Positions 26,601-36,432 of a DNA stretch of 64,000 bases are shown in pieces. Within the stretch, counting starts at the first letter, position 1. Each line of letters starts with the position of its first letter. Below the pieces are notes generated by a model. It was not told where the DNA came from, made no database searches, and was given only the letters and a program-made list of their open reading frames with translations. Position numbers and translations under genes: made by a program. This DNA comes from Bog-793 sp963761425 (GTDB lineage Bacteria; Actinomycetota; Acidimicrobiia; Acidimicrobiales; Bog-793): assembly GCA_963761425.1 (NCBI GenBank), contig CAVXGQ010000006.1, forward strand, positions 1-64,000, written 5' to 3'.

Positions 26601-27019
26601 CAGGCGCTAGCCATTACCTGATAAGCGTCCGCACGTTCCGTTACCTGGCGAGTTCTTGGGTGTCCCACAACACCGGGTAGGTGGGGCAACTTCTGGTCCC
26701 CGGAGCGTCAAGTGATTGCTGTCGCCAGCGGCGCACCCCGCCCATTTCCGAAGAGCCGTTTAACGAAGAGAAAGAACTGGCTCCTCAGTCATCTTGGAGT
26801 CAAGGAGGATTCGGTCCACAGATTCCGCACGGTGCCCTGACCGGCCGGAGCGCCAGGAGGCTACTGACCGAACCAGACGATGCCCAGATTGCGGCTCGGA
26901 GGTCGGCGCTGGCTCGACTCTGTCGACCGTTCACTTCCGCGCCAGGTCTCGGCAGCTCGCCTCCCACGGGCTTGGACCCGTCGGAGACGAGCTGCGACGA
27001 GTTACCGCCTGTCGCGGGG
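26601..27019. other. Intergenic, no gene seen
   Basis: About 420 bp between two convergent genes. Short frames lack motifs; a terminator was not identified with confidence. Confidence 0.45.
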
Positions 27020-28474
27020 CTATCCCGCCGCTTCCCAGGTGTCGGTGAAGCTGTCACCTAGCGGATCGAGGGCACCCGGCAGGGCGAGCAGGGTGCGACC
27101 GTTCACCATCTCGATCGCCACATCGGAGTGCGAGCTGATCGTTCCGCCGGGACCGGTCGCCGTGACCGAGGCGTTCGAGAAGCTCGCCTGCCCGAAATCG
27201 GCGAGCGGCGTGAGCGAGCAGGACGAGCTGCAGATCTCCGGTCGCTCGAGTATCCACTCCGCCGACGACTGGGCGGCACCGGAGAAGGTGATTTCGGGCG
27301 TGGAGTAGGTCCAGCCGTGGCTGGAGGACAGGTCGGCGATGGCGAGCGTCCACTCGTGCCCGGTCACGCTCACCGAAGCACTCATCGGATCGCCCGGGGA
27401 CACCGGGTTCGTCGACGGCGAAAGCTCGACCTCATAGCCGCTGTTCACGGCGGAGTCGCCGTACATCTCGTACCAGGCGTCGTAAGAGGCCGCACCTCCC
27501 AGACAGTCGGCCTCCGTCCCGTCCTGCTCGACGGTCGAGCTGGTGTATCCGTCGATTCCCACCCACTGCGCCGAGTAGGCGTTCGTGCGGCTCGAGCAGG
27601 TGACGGTCGGAACCGTCCAGTTCGCGCTGACGGTCGTGAAGGTCGCACCGGTGTCCGCGAAACCGGACCAGTTCGACGACTGCACGGGCGCCGCCGTCAC
27701 CGTAAGCGTCGCGGTATTGGTCATCACGGAACCGACCGAGTTGGTGAACACCGCCTCGTACTGGTAGCCGTTCTGCGACAACGACGCGGTGAGCGAGTAG
27801 GTGGTCGAGGTCGCGCCCGTGATCGCGGTCCACGTGCCCCCCGCGCTGGTAAGAACCCGCCACTGAACCGTCGGGGTCGGTGAGCCGGAGGCCGCTGCGC
27901 TGAACGAGGCGGTCGCACCGGCAGAGACGGACTCGTTGGCGGGTTGCAACGTGATCGTCGGAGGAACCGGCGACGCCGCCGTCACCATGAGGGTCGCGGC
28001 GTTGGTTGTCGCGGTGCCGGCCGAGTTGGTGAACACCGCGTCGTACTCGTAGCCGTTCTGCGACGAGGACGCGTTGAAGGAGTAGGTGGTCGAGGTCGCC
28101 CCGCGAACCGAGCTCCAGGAGCGTCCGGTGTTCGTCGAGACCCGCCACTGGACCTTGGGCGTCGGCGAGCCGGAGGCCACCGCGCTGAACGAGGCGGTCG
28201 CACCGGCCGTGACGGTCTCGCTTTCCGGCTGGGAGGTGATCGCCGGCGCGACACCCCTACTGGGGGCCACCGGGTTGCCGGGTCGCGCCTCCGTGCCGTT
28301 CGCGACCCCCTGGTGCTGGGGGAAGCCGACGACGATGTCCGTGTCGATGAGGCGAGCCGCTCCCCCAGGCGTCGAGTTGCCAGCCGCCGCGGGAAGCGCC
28401 GACACTCCCGCGAGAACGGTCAAGAACGCGCCGATCAACCCGGCGCCGGCGAGGATACGAAGAAACCTTGACAT
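27020..28474 (-). CDS. Secreted G1 (eqolisin) glutamic peptidase with two Ig-like domains
   Basis: 484 residues. Signal peptide (M-S-R-F-L-R-I-L-A-G-A-G-L-I, cleavage near A-A-A-G). Two roughly 90-residue Ig-like repeats (each P-x-I-T-x-Q-P, T/S-A-G-A-T-A-S-F-S-A, V-Q-W-R-V). Then a C-terminal G1 peptidase domain: N-W-S-G-F-A, A-N-W-T-V-P-T-V, W-V-G-I-D-G-Y, catalytic Q in V-E-Q-D-G-T-E, and catalytic E in A-E-W-I-L-E-R-P. G1 enzymes cleave at acidic pH. Start ATG 28474 has AGGGAG six bases upstream. The Ig units may bind surface carbohydrate or hold the enzyme at the wall (inference). Confidence 0.9.
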   Translation of the reverse strand: MSRFLRILAGAGLIGAFLTVLAGVSALPAAAGNSTPGGAARLIDTDIVVGFPQHQGVANGTEARPGNPVAPSRGVAPAITSQPESETVTAGATASFSAVASGSPTPKVQWRVSTNTGRSWSSVRGATSTTYSFNASSSQNGYEYDAVFTNSAGTATTNAATLMVTAASPVPPTITLQPANESVSAGATASFSAAASGSPTPTVQWRVLTSAGGTWTAITGATSTTYSLTASLSQNGYQYEAVFTNSVGSVMTNTATLTVTAAPVQSSNWSGFADTGATFTTVSANWTVPTVTCSSRTNAYSAQWVGIDGYTSSTVEQDGTEADCLGGAASYDAWYEMYGDSAVNSGYEVELSPSTNPVSPGDPMSASVSVTGHEWTLAIADLSSSHGWTYSTPEITFSGAAQSSAEWILERPEICSSSCSLTPLADFGQASFSNASVTATGPGGTISSHSDVAIEMVNGRTLLALPGALDPLGDSFTDTWEAAG

Positions 28475-28972
28475 CAGCATCTCCCTGGTTGACAAACCGA
28501 CCACTCAACGAAACGGGATCCGTCCTCTGAAGCATTCACCGGCGGTGTCCGCTTGACCCAGCTCAATATACCGAGGCCTGCCGCCGAGGATTACCTCAGG
28601 CGCGGCTGGTGCCGGGTCGGAACCGAAAAGGGCACACAGCGCTTGAGGCCTCGGCAACTCGCGGGCTCCGACTCGATCGGGATCGCGTCGGCGTTACGCG
28701 GACTACCGAGTTCGGACCAACGACCTTTCTGGCTGGCTTGCCCGTCGCGCTGGGGACCACCAATCCCAGACCGTTGCCAAGAGCCCAGGAAAACGCGCCC
28801 GCCCTTTCCTGCACGACTCCACCAGATCTCGGGCGGTCATTCACTCCTGTCACCCGCGCGACAGGGCTCGCCTACTCCGCGAAGGTCCGTCGCCGCACCT
28901 GTCACACCATTTTCGCACCAGGAGAGCGAGCTTCTCCCGCCACCGTCAGGGGTGGGTTGAGATCCTAAGAAC
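28475..28972. other. Intergenic, no gene seen
   Basis: About 500 bp upstream of two minus-strand genes' shared side. TATATT on the minus strand near 28570 could be a promoter for the peptidase. No coding frame is credible. Confidence 0.4.
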
Positions 28973-29731
28973 TCAGCGCTTCCGGAGATACAAGCGCCAC
29001 TGGTCGTGGAAAGCGGTGGTGTCACTGCCGGCCGCGTCCTCGATTACGAACCACTCCCCTACCATCCTGCGGATATCCGCTTCCGCGAACACCGTGCGCA
29101 CCGCGCTCTTCGTCATCGCGTTCGGGGGGCACTTGAAGAAAGTCATGAATCCACCGCCGGAAACACGCAGCACGCGGGCGGTCTCGGACACGTAGCGCGC
29201 CGCGACCTCAAGGTCCTCGAGGTGCGTGTACAGCGACAACGCCACCGCGAAGTCGAAGGATCCCTCCGGATAGGGGAACGTGACCCTGTCGGGCTCTTGT
29301 GAACCACGGGGGTTGTACATCGGGTTGCGCACGTCGAGCCAGTCGACCCGCACCCTCCCCATCGAGGCGAAGGCCGAATTGGCATAATCGACGCTCCGTC
29401 GCACCACCTCGAGACCGGTGTACGACGCCACCCCCAACTCCAACAGACCGATCGCCTGACGTCCGTTGCCGGCACCGACGTCGAGCACCCGGTCTCCGGC
29501 CCGCACCAACCCCCGTGCCGCGAAGTCACCCGCCTCCCGGCGGCTCGATTCAATGGCCACGGAAGGAATGACGATGTGACCGGCCCGAGCGCCAACCAAG
29601 ACGGACCGCCATCTCCGGACGGATTCGTCGTGGCGATGGGACCAAAGATCCCAGCGAACGAGGATCTGCTTGGCGAGCCAGCGGGCCTTCGGAAACAGCC
29701 GTTTCCGTTGGACCGCCTCACGCAGTGCCAT
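28973..29731 (-). CDS. Class I SAM-dependent methyltransferase
   Basis: 252 residues. SAM-binding motif I is V-L-D-V-G-A-G-N-G-R-Q-A, followed by G-L-E-V-V at strand 2, D-W-L-D-V-R, and F-D-F-A-V-A-L-S-L-Y-T-H-L (motif with catalytic-loop position). The N-terminal 60 residues are basic and helical. Substrate unknown. The ATG at 29731 (rather than the TTG one codon earlier) follows a -10 TATCCT by 6 bp. Confidence 0.88.
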   Translation of the reverse strand: MALREAVQRKRLFPKARWLAKQILVRWDLWSHRHDESVRRWRSVLVGARAGHIVIPSVAIESSRREAGDFAARGLVRAGDRVLDVGAGNGRQAIGLLELGVASYTGLEVVRRSVDYANSAFASMGRVRVDWLDVRNPMYNPRGSQEPDRVTFPYPEGSFDFAVALSLYTHLEDLEVAARYVSETARVLRVSGGGFMTFFKCPPNAMTKSAVRTVFAEADIRRMVGEWFVIEDAAGSDTTAFHDQWRLYLRKR

Positions 29732-29737
29732 CAAAAC

Positions 29738-29743
29738 AGGATA
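29738..29743 (-). promoter_or_regulatory. -10 box of a leaderless promoter (methyltransferase)
   Basis: TATCCT on the minus strand, 6 bp before the ATG at 29731. Confidence 0.5.
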
Positions 29744-29873
29744 GACACCGGGTTCGCGACCCCCCGGTCCGACCGTGGACCGGCCCCGGTCGGCGAGCCG
29801 ACGCCTCGCCCCACCCCACCGACGCGCGACCGCGCCGCTTATTCGGACGGTTCAGCCGGTACCCTGAACCCCC

Positions 29874-31490
29874 GTGTCCGACATTGCTGACGGGAGTACT
29901 TCCGCGGCCGACGACGACGCCACCTCACCCGGAACGCCCGCTACGGTGCCCTCCACCTGGCGGCAACGCCGTCGGGCGAAGAAGGCCCGCCGAAGCAAGC
30001 TCCGGAGATGGACCACCCGCAGCGTGCTGGCGATCGTCCTCTGCGTCGTGGTGTTCATCGGCGCCGTCGTCGGGATCACCATCTATCGCATCAACGAGAT
30101 CGGCCGCATCCAAGTCAAAGGCTTGAAAACGGCCAAGGGCGGGATCGAGGACATCCTCATGGTCGGCTCGACCTCCCGTTGCGCGGTACAGAACTCGCAG
30201 AAGTTCGCGCGATTCCACAAGGAGTGCTTGCAGGGCGTGAACGGGGTGAACAGCGACGTCATCATGATCCTCCGGCTGGACTCGAACAACCACCAGGTGT
30301 CACTGCTGTCCATCCCCCGCGACACTTTCGTACCCGACGCCCGTGCGGGAGGGCTCTACAACCGGGTGGACGCGGCGCTAGCTGACGGGCCGAGCCAGCT
30401 GGTGCGGGCCATTGAAGAGGACTTCGGAATCCCGATCAACCACTATGTGGTGCTCAACTTCGGGAGCTTCACCAACATCGTCGACGCCCTCGGTGGCATC
30501 GACATGTCCTTCCCGACGCAGGTCAAGGACATGACCGGTCTGCTTCAGATGAAGACAGGGTGCCAACACATCAACGGAACCGAGGCACTGGACCTGGTCC
30601 GCGCCCGGCACCTCTACTACGACTACGACTACAAGACGAAGACCTGGCTCGGCTACGACGGCTCCGGCGACCTCGGCCGGATCGAACGCGACCACCTCTT
30701 CTTGCAGGTGCTCGCGAGCTCCGTGAAAAAGCGTGGCCTGGACAACCTGGCAACCGATGAGTCTCTTTTGGCGGCCGTGGCGCCGCAACTCACCGTCGAT
30801 GACACGCTCGGAAACGGCGAGATGCTCCATTTGCTGCTCACCTTCCACTCGGTGAGCGTCAACAGTGTCCCCCAGTACACGACGCCGATCGTCGTCGACA
30901 CCCAGATCTACACATACAAGGGCTACGGCTACGGCGACGTGGTCTTCCCGACCGAGCCGCAGGACCTCCAGACGGTCGACGCCTTCCTCGGCGAGACTCC
31001 GCCGGGACTGAAGCTGAAACCAAGTGCGATCACCGTCTCGGTGGTGGACGGAACGGGATCGGCTACCGCTACGGCTGCCGTCGTCACTCGTCTACGCGCC
31101 CTCGGCTATCACGTCGTCGCCACGGGATCCCAGACCCCGGTCGGCCCGGTCTCGGAGACGACGGTCGACTACGCCTCGGCTTCCCACCTGAACCAAGCGG
31201 AAAAGGTCCTCTCCGACCTGTCGGGCACCGTCGTCCTCGGGCGTGGCGCCACCCTCGGTGACGCCGATGTGACCGTCGTCACCGGCTCGGACCTGTCAGT
31301 CGCAAGCCCCACCTCGACGCACTCGTCGCACCCGGCGCACCAGAAGAAGCCCACCGCGACCACCGCGACCACGACGACCACCACGACCACGCCGAACACC
31401 AACGGAGGCGTCTTGGCCCCTCCGACCGCGGCGACGAGCGCGATCCCTCCCTACGACCCGCGGGCCTGCCCGACAACCAAGGCCAAGTAG
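29874..31490 (+). CDS. LytR-CpsA-Psr (LCP) family cell-wall glycopolymer transferase with LytR_C domain
   Basis: 538 residues. Basic cytoplasmic tail, one membrane helix (about 51-73), then the LCP domain: S-I-P-R-D-T-F-V with the conserved Arg/Asp, N-R-V-D-A-A, G-G-I-D-M, R-A-R-H-L-Y-Y-D, G-R-I-E-R-D. A LytR_C domain follows (about 385-475: V-S-V-V-D-G-T-G-S, L-G-Y-H-V-V). The C-terminal tail is Thr/His/Lys-rich. LCP enzymes attach polyprenyl-linked glycopolymers to peptidoglycan outside the membrane. GTG start, 8 bp after a TACCCT -10 box, so probably leaderless. Confidence 0.93.
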   Translation: MSDIADGSTSAADDDATSPGTPATVPSTWRQRRRAKKARRSKLRRWTTRSVLAIVLCVVVFIGAVVGITIYRINEIGRIQVKGLKTAKGGIEDILMVGSTSRCAVQNSQKFARFHKECLQGVNGVNSDVIMILRLDSNNHQVSLLSIPRDTFVPDARAGGLYNRVDAALADGPSQLVRAIEEDFGIPINHYVVLNFGSFTNIVDALGGIDMSFPTQVKDMTGLLQMKTGCQHINGTEALDLVRARHLYYDYDYKTKTWLGYDGSGDLGRIERDHLFLQVLASSVKKRGLDNLATDESLLAAVAPQLTVDDTLGNGEMLHLLLTFHSVSVNSVPQYTTPIVVDTQIYTYKGYGYGDVVFPTEPQDLQTVDAFLGETPPGLKLKPSAITVSVVDGTGSATATAAVVTRLRALGYHVVATGSQTPVGPVSETTVDYASASHLNQAEKVLSDLSGTVVLGRGATLGDADVTVVTGSDLSVASPTSTHSSHPAHQKKPTATTATTTTTTTTPNTNGGVLAPPTAATSAIPPYDPRACPTTKAK

Positions 31491-31627
31491 CCCCGAGGGC
31501 GGCGACGCCACCCGACACCGAGCGAGCCGCCCGGCGCGTCCCTAACCCACCAGGTGTCCGGCGCGGGCTTCACCGGTGCGGCGCCCCTTTTCGCACCTCC
31601 GCCGCGTCGACGTCTACTGTCGCCGGA

Positions 31628-33304
31628 ATGGACGGCGAGGTCTACGACGTCGTCGTGGTCGGGAGCGGCTTCGGCGGCAGCACCGCGGCGCTGCGCCTGA
31701 CCGAGAAGGGGTATCGGGTCGTCGTCATCGAGGCGGGGCGGCGGTTCGACGAGACGACGCTACCGAAGACCTCCTGGCAGCTGCGCTCGTTCTTCTGGGC
31801 ACCGAGGCTCGGACTGCTCGGCATCCAGCGGGTCTCGCTGCTCAAGGACGTGATGGTTCTCTCCGGTGCCGGCGTCGGGGGTGGATCGCTCGTCTACGCC
31901 AACACCCTCTACGAACCCCTGGCGCCCTTCTACGCCGATGCCCAATGGGGCCACATCACCGACTGGCGTGACGAGCTGGCGCCCTATTACGACCAAGCCA
32001 AGCGCATGCTCGGCGTGGTCGCGAACCCGACGACCACCGCGGCCGACGAGGTGATGCGATCGGTCGCCGACGAGATGGGCGTCGGCGCCACCTTCGTCAC
32101 CGCGCCGGTCGGCGTCTACTTCGGCGAGCCCGGGGTCGAGGCCGAGGACCCCTACTTCGGGGGTGTCGGGCCGGCTCGAACCGGTTGCACCGAGTGCGGC
32201 GAATGCATGACCGGCTGCCGCTACGGAGCCAAGAACACGCTGGTGAAAAACTACCTGCACCTTGCGGAGCGGGGCGGCGCCAAGGTGGTGGCCCTGACGA
32301 CCGTGACGGCGATCCGCCCTCGGACCGACGGCCGCTACGAGGTCACCACCGAACGCACCGGGGCGTGGGTGCGCAGGGCCCGCCGCCGGTTTGTCGCCAC
32401 CGACGTCGTGCTGGCGGCGGGCACCCTGGGCACCCAGAAGCTGTTGCACCGCATGCGCGACGACGGCAGCCTGCCAAACCTGTCATCCCGGCTCGGCGAA
32501 CTCACCCGCACCAACTCCGAGGCGATCCTCGGGGCCCGTACCTTCCGGCGAGACGTCGACTTCACCCGGGGTCTCGCCATCACCTCGTCGTTCCACCCCG
32601 ACGACCACACCCACGTCGAACCGGTGCGCTACGGCCGGGGCAGCAACGCCATGGGGCTGTTGACCACCGCCCTCGCCGACGGCGGGGGACGGGCTCGACC
32701 GCTCACCTGGGCCCGGGAAGTAATGCGCCACCCGGTCATGATGGCGCGCAACCTGAGCATGCACCGGTGGTCTGAGCAGACGATCATCGCCCTCGTCATG
32801 CAGAACCGGGACAGCTCCCTCACCTGCTACACGAAAAGGGGCCTGGTCCGCACACGGTTGACCTCACGGCAAGGCCACGGGGAACCCAACCCGACGTGGA
32901 TCCCGGTCGGCCACGAAGCGGTGCGGCGCATCGCCCGACACATCGGCGGCTTCGCCGCCGGGGGCTGGAACGACGTGTTCAACATCCCAATGACCGCGCA
33001 CATCCTCGGTGGCGCCGTCATCGGCGACTCCGCGGCGACCGGCGTGATCGACCCGTACCACCGGGTCTACGGCCACCCCGGCCTGCACGTCGTGGATGGA
33101 GCCGCGATCTCCGCCAACCTGGGCGTCAACCCGGCGCTCACCATCACCGCGCAGGCCGAGAGAGCCATGGCGCTGTGGCCCAATCGGGGCGAGCCCGACC
33201 CACGTCCCCCCCTCGGCGAGCCCTACCGGCGATTCGACCCGGTCGAACCGCTCCGTCCTCTCGTCCCCCCCGGTGCCCCGGGGGCGTTGCGTCAAAGGAC
33301 CTAG
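31628..33304 (+). CDS. GMC-type FAD oxidoreductase (cholesterol-oxidase-like, with Cys cluster)
   Basis: 558 residues. FAD-binding N-terminus V-V-V-G-S-G-F-G-G-S and E-A-G-R-R, then G-A-G-V-G-G-G-S-L-V-Y-A-N. An internal C-T-E-C-G-E-C-M-T-G-C motif (about residues 191-201) would suit a [4Fe-4S] or Zn site and is shared by actinobacterial ChoD-like proteins. The C-terminal GMC motif is H-I-L-G-G-A-V-I-G and N-P-A-L-T-I-T-A-Q-A-E-R. Substrate unknown (a sterol-like or other alcohol). A TACTGT box ends 7 bp before the ATG, so probably leaderless. Confidence 0.9.
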   Translation: MDGEVYDVVVVGSGFGGSTAALRLTEKGYRVVVIEAGRRFDETTLPKTSWQLRSFFWAPRLGLLGIQRVSLLKDVMVLSGAGVGGGSLVYANTLYEPLAPFYADAQWGHITDWRDELAPYYDQAKRMLGVVANPTTTAADEVMRSVADEMGVGATFVTAPVGVYFGEPGVEAEDPYFGGVGPARTGCTECGECMTGCRYGAKNTLVKNYLHLAERGGAKVVALTTVTAIRPRTDGRYEVTTERTGAWVRRARRRFVATDVVLAAGTLGTQKLLHRMRDDGSLPNLSSRLGELTRTNSEAILGARTFRRDVDFTRGLAITSSFHPDDHTHVEPVRYGRGSNAMGLLTTALADGGGRARPLTWAREVMRHPVMMARNLSMHRWSEQTIIALVMQNRDSSLTCYTKRGLVRTRLTSRQGHGEPNPTWIPVGHEAVRRIARHIGGFAAGGWNDVFNIPMTAHILGGAVIGDSAATGVIDPYHRVYGHPGLHVVDGAAISANLGVNPALTITAQAERAMALWPNRGEPDPRPPLGEPYRRFDPVEPLRPLVPPGAPGALRQRT

Positions 33305-33450
33305 GTGTAACCGGCCATCACCTTGGTGACCGTCGACCAACCGGTGGCCGTCCTCCGAGGGCGCGGTGGGCGTTTGGCGCTGTAGTGCCGCCACCAGATG
33401 ACCCCCGTTCCTGTCCGAACCCGACCGGGCCGGACGGCGACCGAGTTCCC

Positions 33451-34821
33451 CTACCTCCCCTCGGCGAGCGCGGCGAAGGCCTTTGCCACCGCGTCCTGGG
33501 GATCCGACGCCACCTCCCAGCGGCCGCCCGGCCCCTCACCTTCCTGTTTTCCGCCGACCACCCGCCAACCATCCAGGCTGACGACCGATTTGCCGTCGCG
33601 ACGAGCCAGCGCCACCTCGCTGAGGGTGCCCCAGCTTCCACCCACCGCTAGGAGAACGTCTGCGGACCTCACCACCAGGCCATTGCGCATCTCGCCGAGC
33701 CCGGTCGGCAGTTCCACGTCGAGGAACGCATTCCCCGACCCCCGCGCCGGGTGGGGCGAAAGGCCGATGGTCATGCCGCCGGCCGACTGGGCGCCTTTCG
33801 ACACGGCCTCCATCACCCCGCCGAGACCTCCTGTGACGACGACGCCCTGGCGGCGCGCGATCAGGCGGCCGACCTCGGTGGCCTTCTCGCACAGCTCGAA
33901 GAACGAGTCCCGGTCCAGTCCGGCGCTGAGGTGGGTTCCCGGACCCACCACGCCAATGCACCGGCGGACTCCCCTTCTCGCCAGCACGATGCCCCCCAGC
34001 AAGCCGGAATCATCGCCCAGTCCCGGAGGAACGATGATTCCCGCCGGATCGGCCAGTTCGGGGAAGTATCTGAGGTCAAGCAACTCGGCCACCTTCGGCC
34101 GAATCCTTCCCAACAGCCCCTCGTGACGGAGTACGCCACCCCCGACGATGATCCGCCGAGGACGGTACATACAGACCAAGTTGGCTAGACCGAGTGCCAG
34201 GTATTCGGCTTCCAGGTCCCAGGCCACCTCGTCCTCGACCTGCGCCGCCTCAACCCCGTAGCGAGCCCGCATGGCCTGCCCGGAGGCCAGACCTTCCCAG
34301 CAGCTTCCATGAAACTCGCAGGCTCCCGGCCACCGATCGTCTTGGCGTGGGGGAATTCTCATGTGCCCCATCTCCGGGTGCCTCGACCCGTAGACGACGT
34401 GTCCCGCCACGATCGCCCCCACACCGATCCCCGTCCCAACCGTCACGTACAGAGCGACATCGAGGCCTTGCGCCGCCCCCCAGCTCCACTCCGCCAAGAC
34501 GGCCCCGTTGACGTCGGTGTCCAGCACGACCGGAACCCGGAACGCTCTCGAGAGCTCGTCGCGCAGGGGAAACCCCTGCCAACCACGCTTCGGGGTCGCG
34601 GCCACGATCCCTCCGACGAGGTCGAGCGGCCCGAAGGACGCCACCCCGACCGCGGCCAGCTCCTTGCCCTGTCCCCGGAACCACCCGGCCAGCCGTTGCA
34701 CCGTCGACGCCGGTTCGTGCCCCGTCTCGAATGCCCCTTGCGCCAGCAGCTGGCGGGAGCCATCCCCCACCGCGGTCTTGCAATTGCTCCCACCGAGTTC
34801 GACAGATCCGAACCAGCTCAC
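33451..34821 (-). CDS. Fusion protein: ROK-family sugar kinase + LOG/TIGR00725-type Rossmann domain
   Basis: 456 residues in one uninterrupted frame. Residues 1-285 are a ROK kinase: E-L-G-G-S-N-C-K-T-A phosphate loop, D-T-D-V-N-G-A, G-T-G-I-G-V-G substrate motif, H-P-E-M-G-H with metal ligands, and C-E-F-H-G-S-C-W-E, a variant of the ROK Cys cluster. Residues 288-450 match LOG/YvdD-like Rossmann proteins: I-G-V-V-G-P-G, G-V-V-V-T-G-G-L-G-G-V-M-E-A, and V-G-G-S-W-G-T-L-S-E. The join leaves both domains essentially full length. The adjacent GH130 gene suggests mannose-type sugars for the kinase (inference). The role of the second domain is unknown. Confidence 0.87.
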   Translation of the reverse strand: MSWFGSVELGGSNCKTAVGDGSRQLLAQGAFETGHEPASTVQRLAGWFRGQGKELAAVGVASFGPLDLVGGIVAATPKRGWQGFPLRDELSRAFRVPVVLDTDVNGAVLAEWSWGAAQGLDVALYVTVGTGIGVGAIVAGHVVYGSRHPEMGHMRIPPRQDDRWPGACEFHGSCWEGLASGQAMRARYGVEAAQVEDEVAWDLEAEYLALGLANLVCMYRPRRIIVGGGVLRHEGLLGRIRPKVAELLDLRYFPELADPAGIIVPPGLGDDSGLLGGIVLARRGVRRCIGVVGPGTHLSAGLDRDSFFELCEKATEVGRLIARRQGVVVTGGLGGVMEAVSKGAQSAGGMTIGLSPHPARGSGNAFLDVELPTGLGEMRNGLVVRSADVLLAVGGSWGTLSEVALARRDGKSVVSLDGWRVVGGKQEGEGPGGRWEVASDPQDAVAKAFAALAEGR

Positions 34822-35275
34822 GTGTCGCCCCTCTCTCCGCGACCACCGCGCCCATCTGCACGTCCACCGACAACGTGACTCGAACGGCCCGGGATCGGTG
34901 ATCTGCCTCCCAGGGTCCGGGACCAGACGAGGGGAGCGTGTACGGACCGCGTTATTCGGTCACCCGCCATCACTACCACGCCGGGCTGTGGGGCGCCGTG
35001 GTGGCGTTCTTCCCGGCCCGACGACGGCACCCCGGGCGACCAGTCGATCCTTGAGTCGTCGGGTGCGACCGGACAGGCTCGACGTCGTGCTGGTCACGAC
35101 GCGCGACACCAAAGGCTGGACGGGTAACGACAAGTGGCCAGACTCCCGCGTGAAACCGACCACGCGGCGGGCAGTAGACGATCACCTGGCACTTGCCCGA
35201 AGCGCCCCCGGTCCGGCACAGTCGCCTCGCGACGAACCGAGGTACCGGTGAGTGTCCGCGAGAACTGAGGGTCGA
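34822..35275. other. Divergent intergenic region
   Basis: About 450 bp between the ROK-LOG gene and the GH130 gene; it must hold both promoters. No gene seen. Confidence 0.5.
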
Positions 35276-36226
35276 ATGGCAAACGAAACCGTCTTCGTGC
35301 GCTACCCGGGCAATCCGATCGTCACGGCGAGCATGGTCCCGAGAGCGCACAGCATCCACAACTCGGCCATCGTGAAGCGGGCCGAAGCCGACTACGCCGG
35401 CGTGTTCCGGGTCGACGAGATCAGCATGCACCTCACGCTGCACGTGGGGTTCAGCAGGGACGGCCTGTCCTGGAGCATTGATCCGGCTCCACTTGCCATG
35501 CACCGCGACGACGCCGAAGTCTTCCTCTCCGAGCAGAGCTACGACCCGCGGATCACGAAGCTCGACGACACCTACTACCTGACCTGGTGCAACGCCGGTC
35601 CCTCGGGCCCGGCGATCGGGCTCGCGACGACCAAGGACTTCCAGAGCTTCCGCCAGTGGGAGAACCCGCTGCCGCCCGCTAACCGCAATTGCGTGCTCTT
35701 TCCCAGGAAGATCGGCGACGACTACGCCATCTACCACCGACCTTCCGACCGCGGTCACACGCCGTTCGGCGACATCTTCTACGCGACGAGCCAAGACCTC
35801 GTCCACTGGGGGCGCCATCGCTTTGTGTTCGGCCCGGCACCTGGCTGGCAGTCGCTGAAGGTCGGACCCGGCCCGCACCCGGTCGAGACCGATGAGGGGT
35901 GGCTCCTCATCTATCACGGGGTGTGGCAGAGCTGTAACGGGTATCTGTACAGCGTGGGCGGCGCGCTTCTCGACCTCGAGGAGCCGTGGAAGGTCCGCTT
36001 CCGCACCAAGGACTACCTGCTCGCGCCCACCGAGAGTTACGAACGGATCGGCGACGTCCCCAACGTCTGCTTCCCGAGCTCGGCGATCCTCGAGGGAGAC
36101 CGGCTCCGTCTCTACTACGGCTGCGCCGACACCTGCATCTCGATGGCCGAGGCGCCCCTCGCCGACCTCGTCGAGTTCGTGAAGGAGCACAGCTTCCGGG
36201 TCGAGCAGGCCACGGTGTGGCGCTGA
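35276..36226 (+). CDS. Glycoside hydrolase family 130 protein (mannooligosaccharide phosphorylase type)
   Basis: 316 residues, five-bladed beta-propeller pattern. N-P-I near the start, N-S-A-I-V, Y-D-P-R-I-T-K, N-R-N-C-V-L-F-P, Y-H-R-P-S, a G-P-G-P-H-P-V phosphate-site-like segment, W-L-L-I-Y-H-G-V, and Y-Y-G-C-A-D-T near the end. GH130 enzymes phosphorolyse (or in some groups hydrolyse) beta-mannosides; Arg and His residues for phosphate appear present. No signal peptide, so cytoplasmic. The start M-A-N-E-T at 35276 is preferred. Divergent from the ROK-LOG gene, a likely functional partner. Confidence 0.88.
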   Translation: MANETVFVRYPGNPIVTASMVPRAHSIHNSAIVKRAEADYAGVFRVDEISMHLTLHVGFSRDGLSWSIDPAPLAMHRDDAEVFLSEQSYDPRITKLDDTYYLTWCNAGPSGPAIGLATTKDFQSFRQWENPLPPANRNCVLFPRKIGDDYAIYHRPSDRGHTPFGDIFYATSQDLVHWGRHRFVFGPAPGWQSLKVGPGPHPVETDEGWLLIYHGVWQSCNGYLYSVGGALLDLEEPWKVRFRTKDYLLAPTESYERIGDVPNVCFPSSAILEGDRLRLYYGCADTCISMAEAPLADLVEFVKEHSFRVEQATVWR

Positions 36227-36432
36227 TCCGACGATCGCTCCCACCTCCGGTCGGCAGGTCCGGCGCCGGAGGCCCCGGGAGCGATCTTCGAAGCGAACTT
36301 TGGTCGCCGCCCAGTGGCAGTTCGGCCCCATTTCGGCCACCACCAGAACCCACCCCAGAGGAAGCGTCTCGGCGAAGCCGGGTAGCGCCAGTCCTCACGC
36401 TCGGCGGATGGGCGCGGGCGGTGGAAAAGGAC

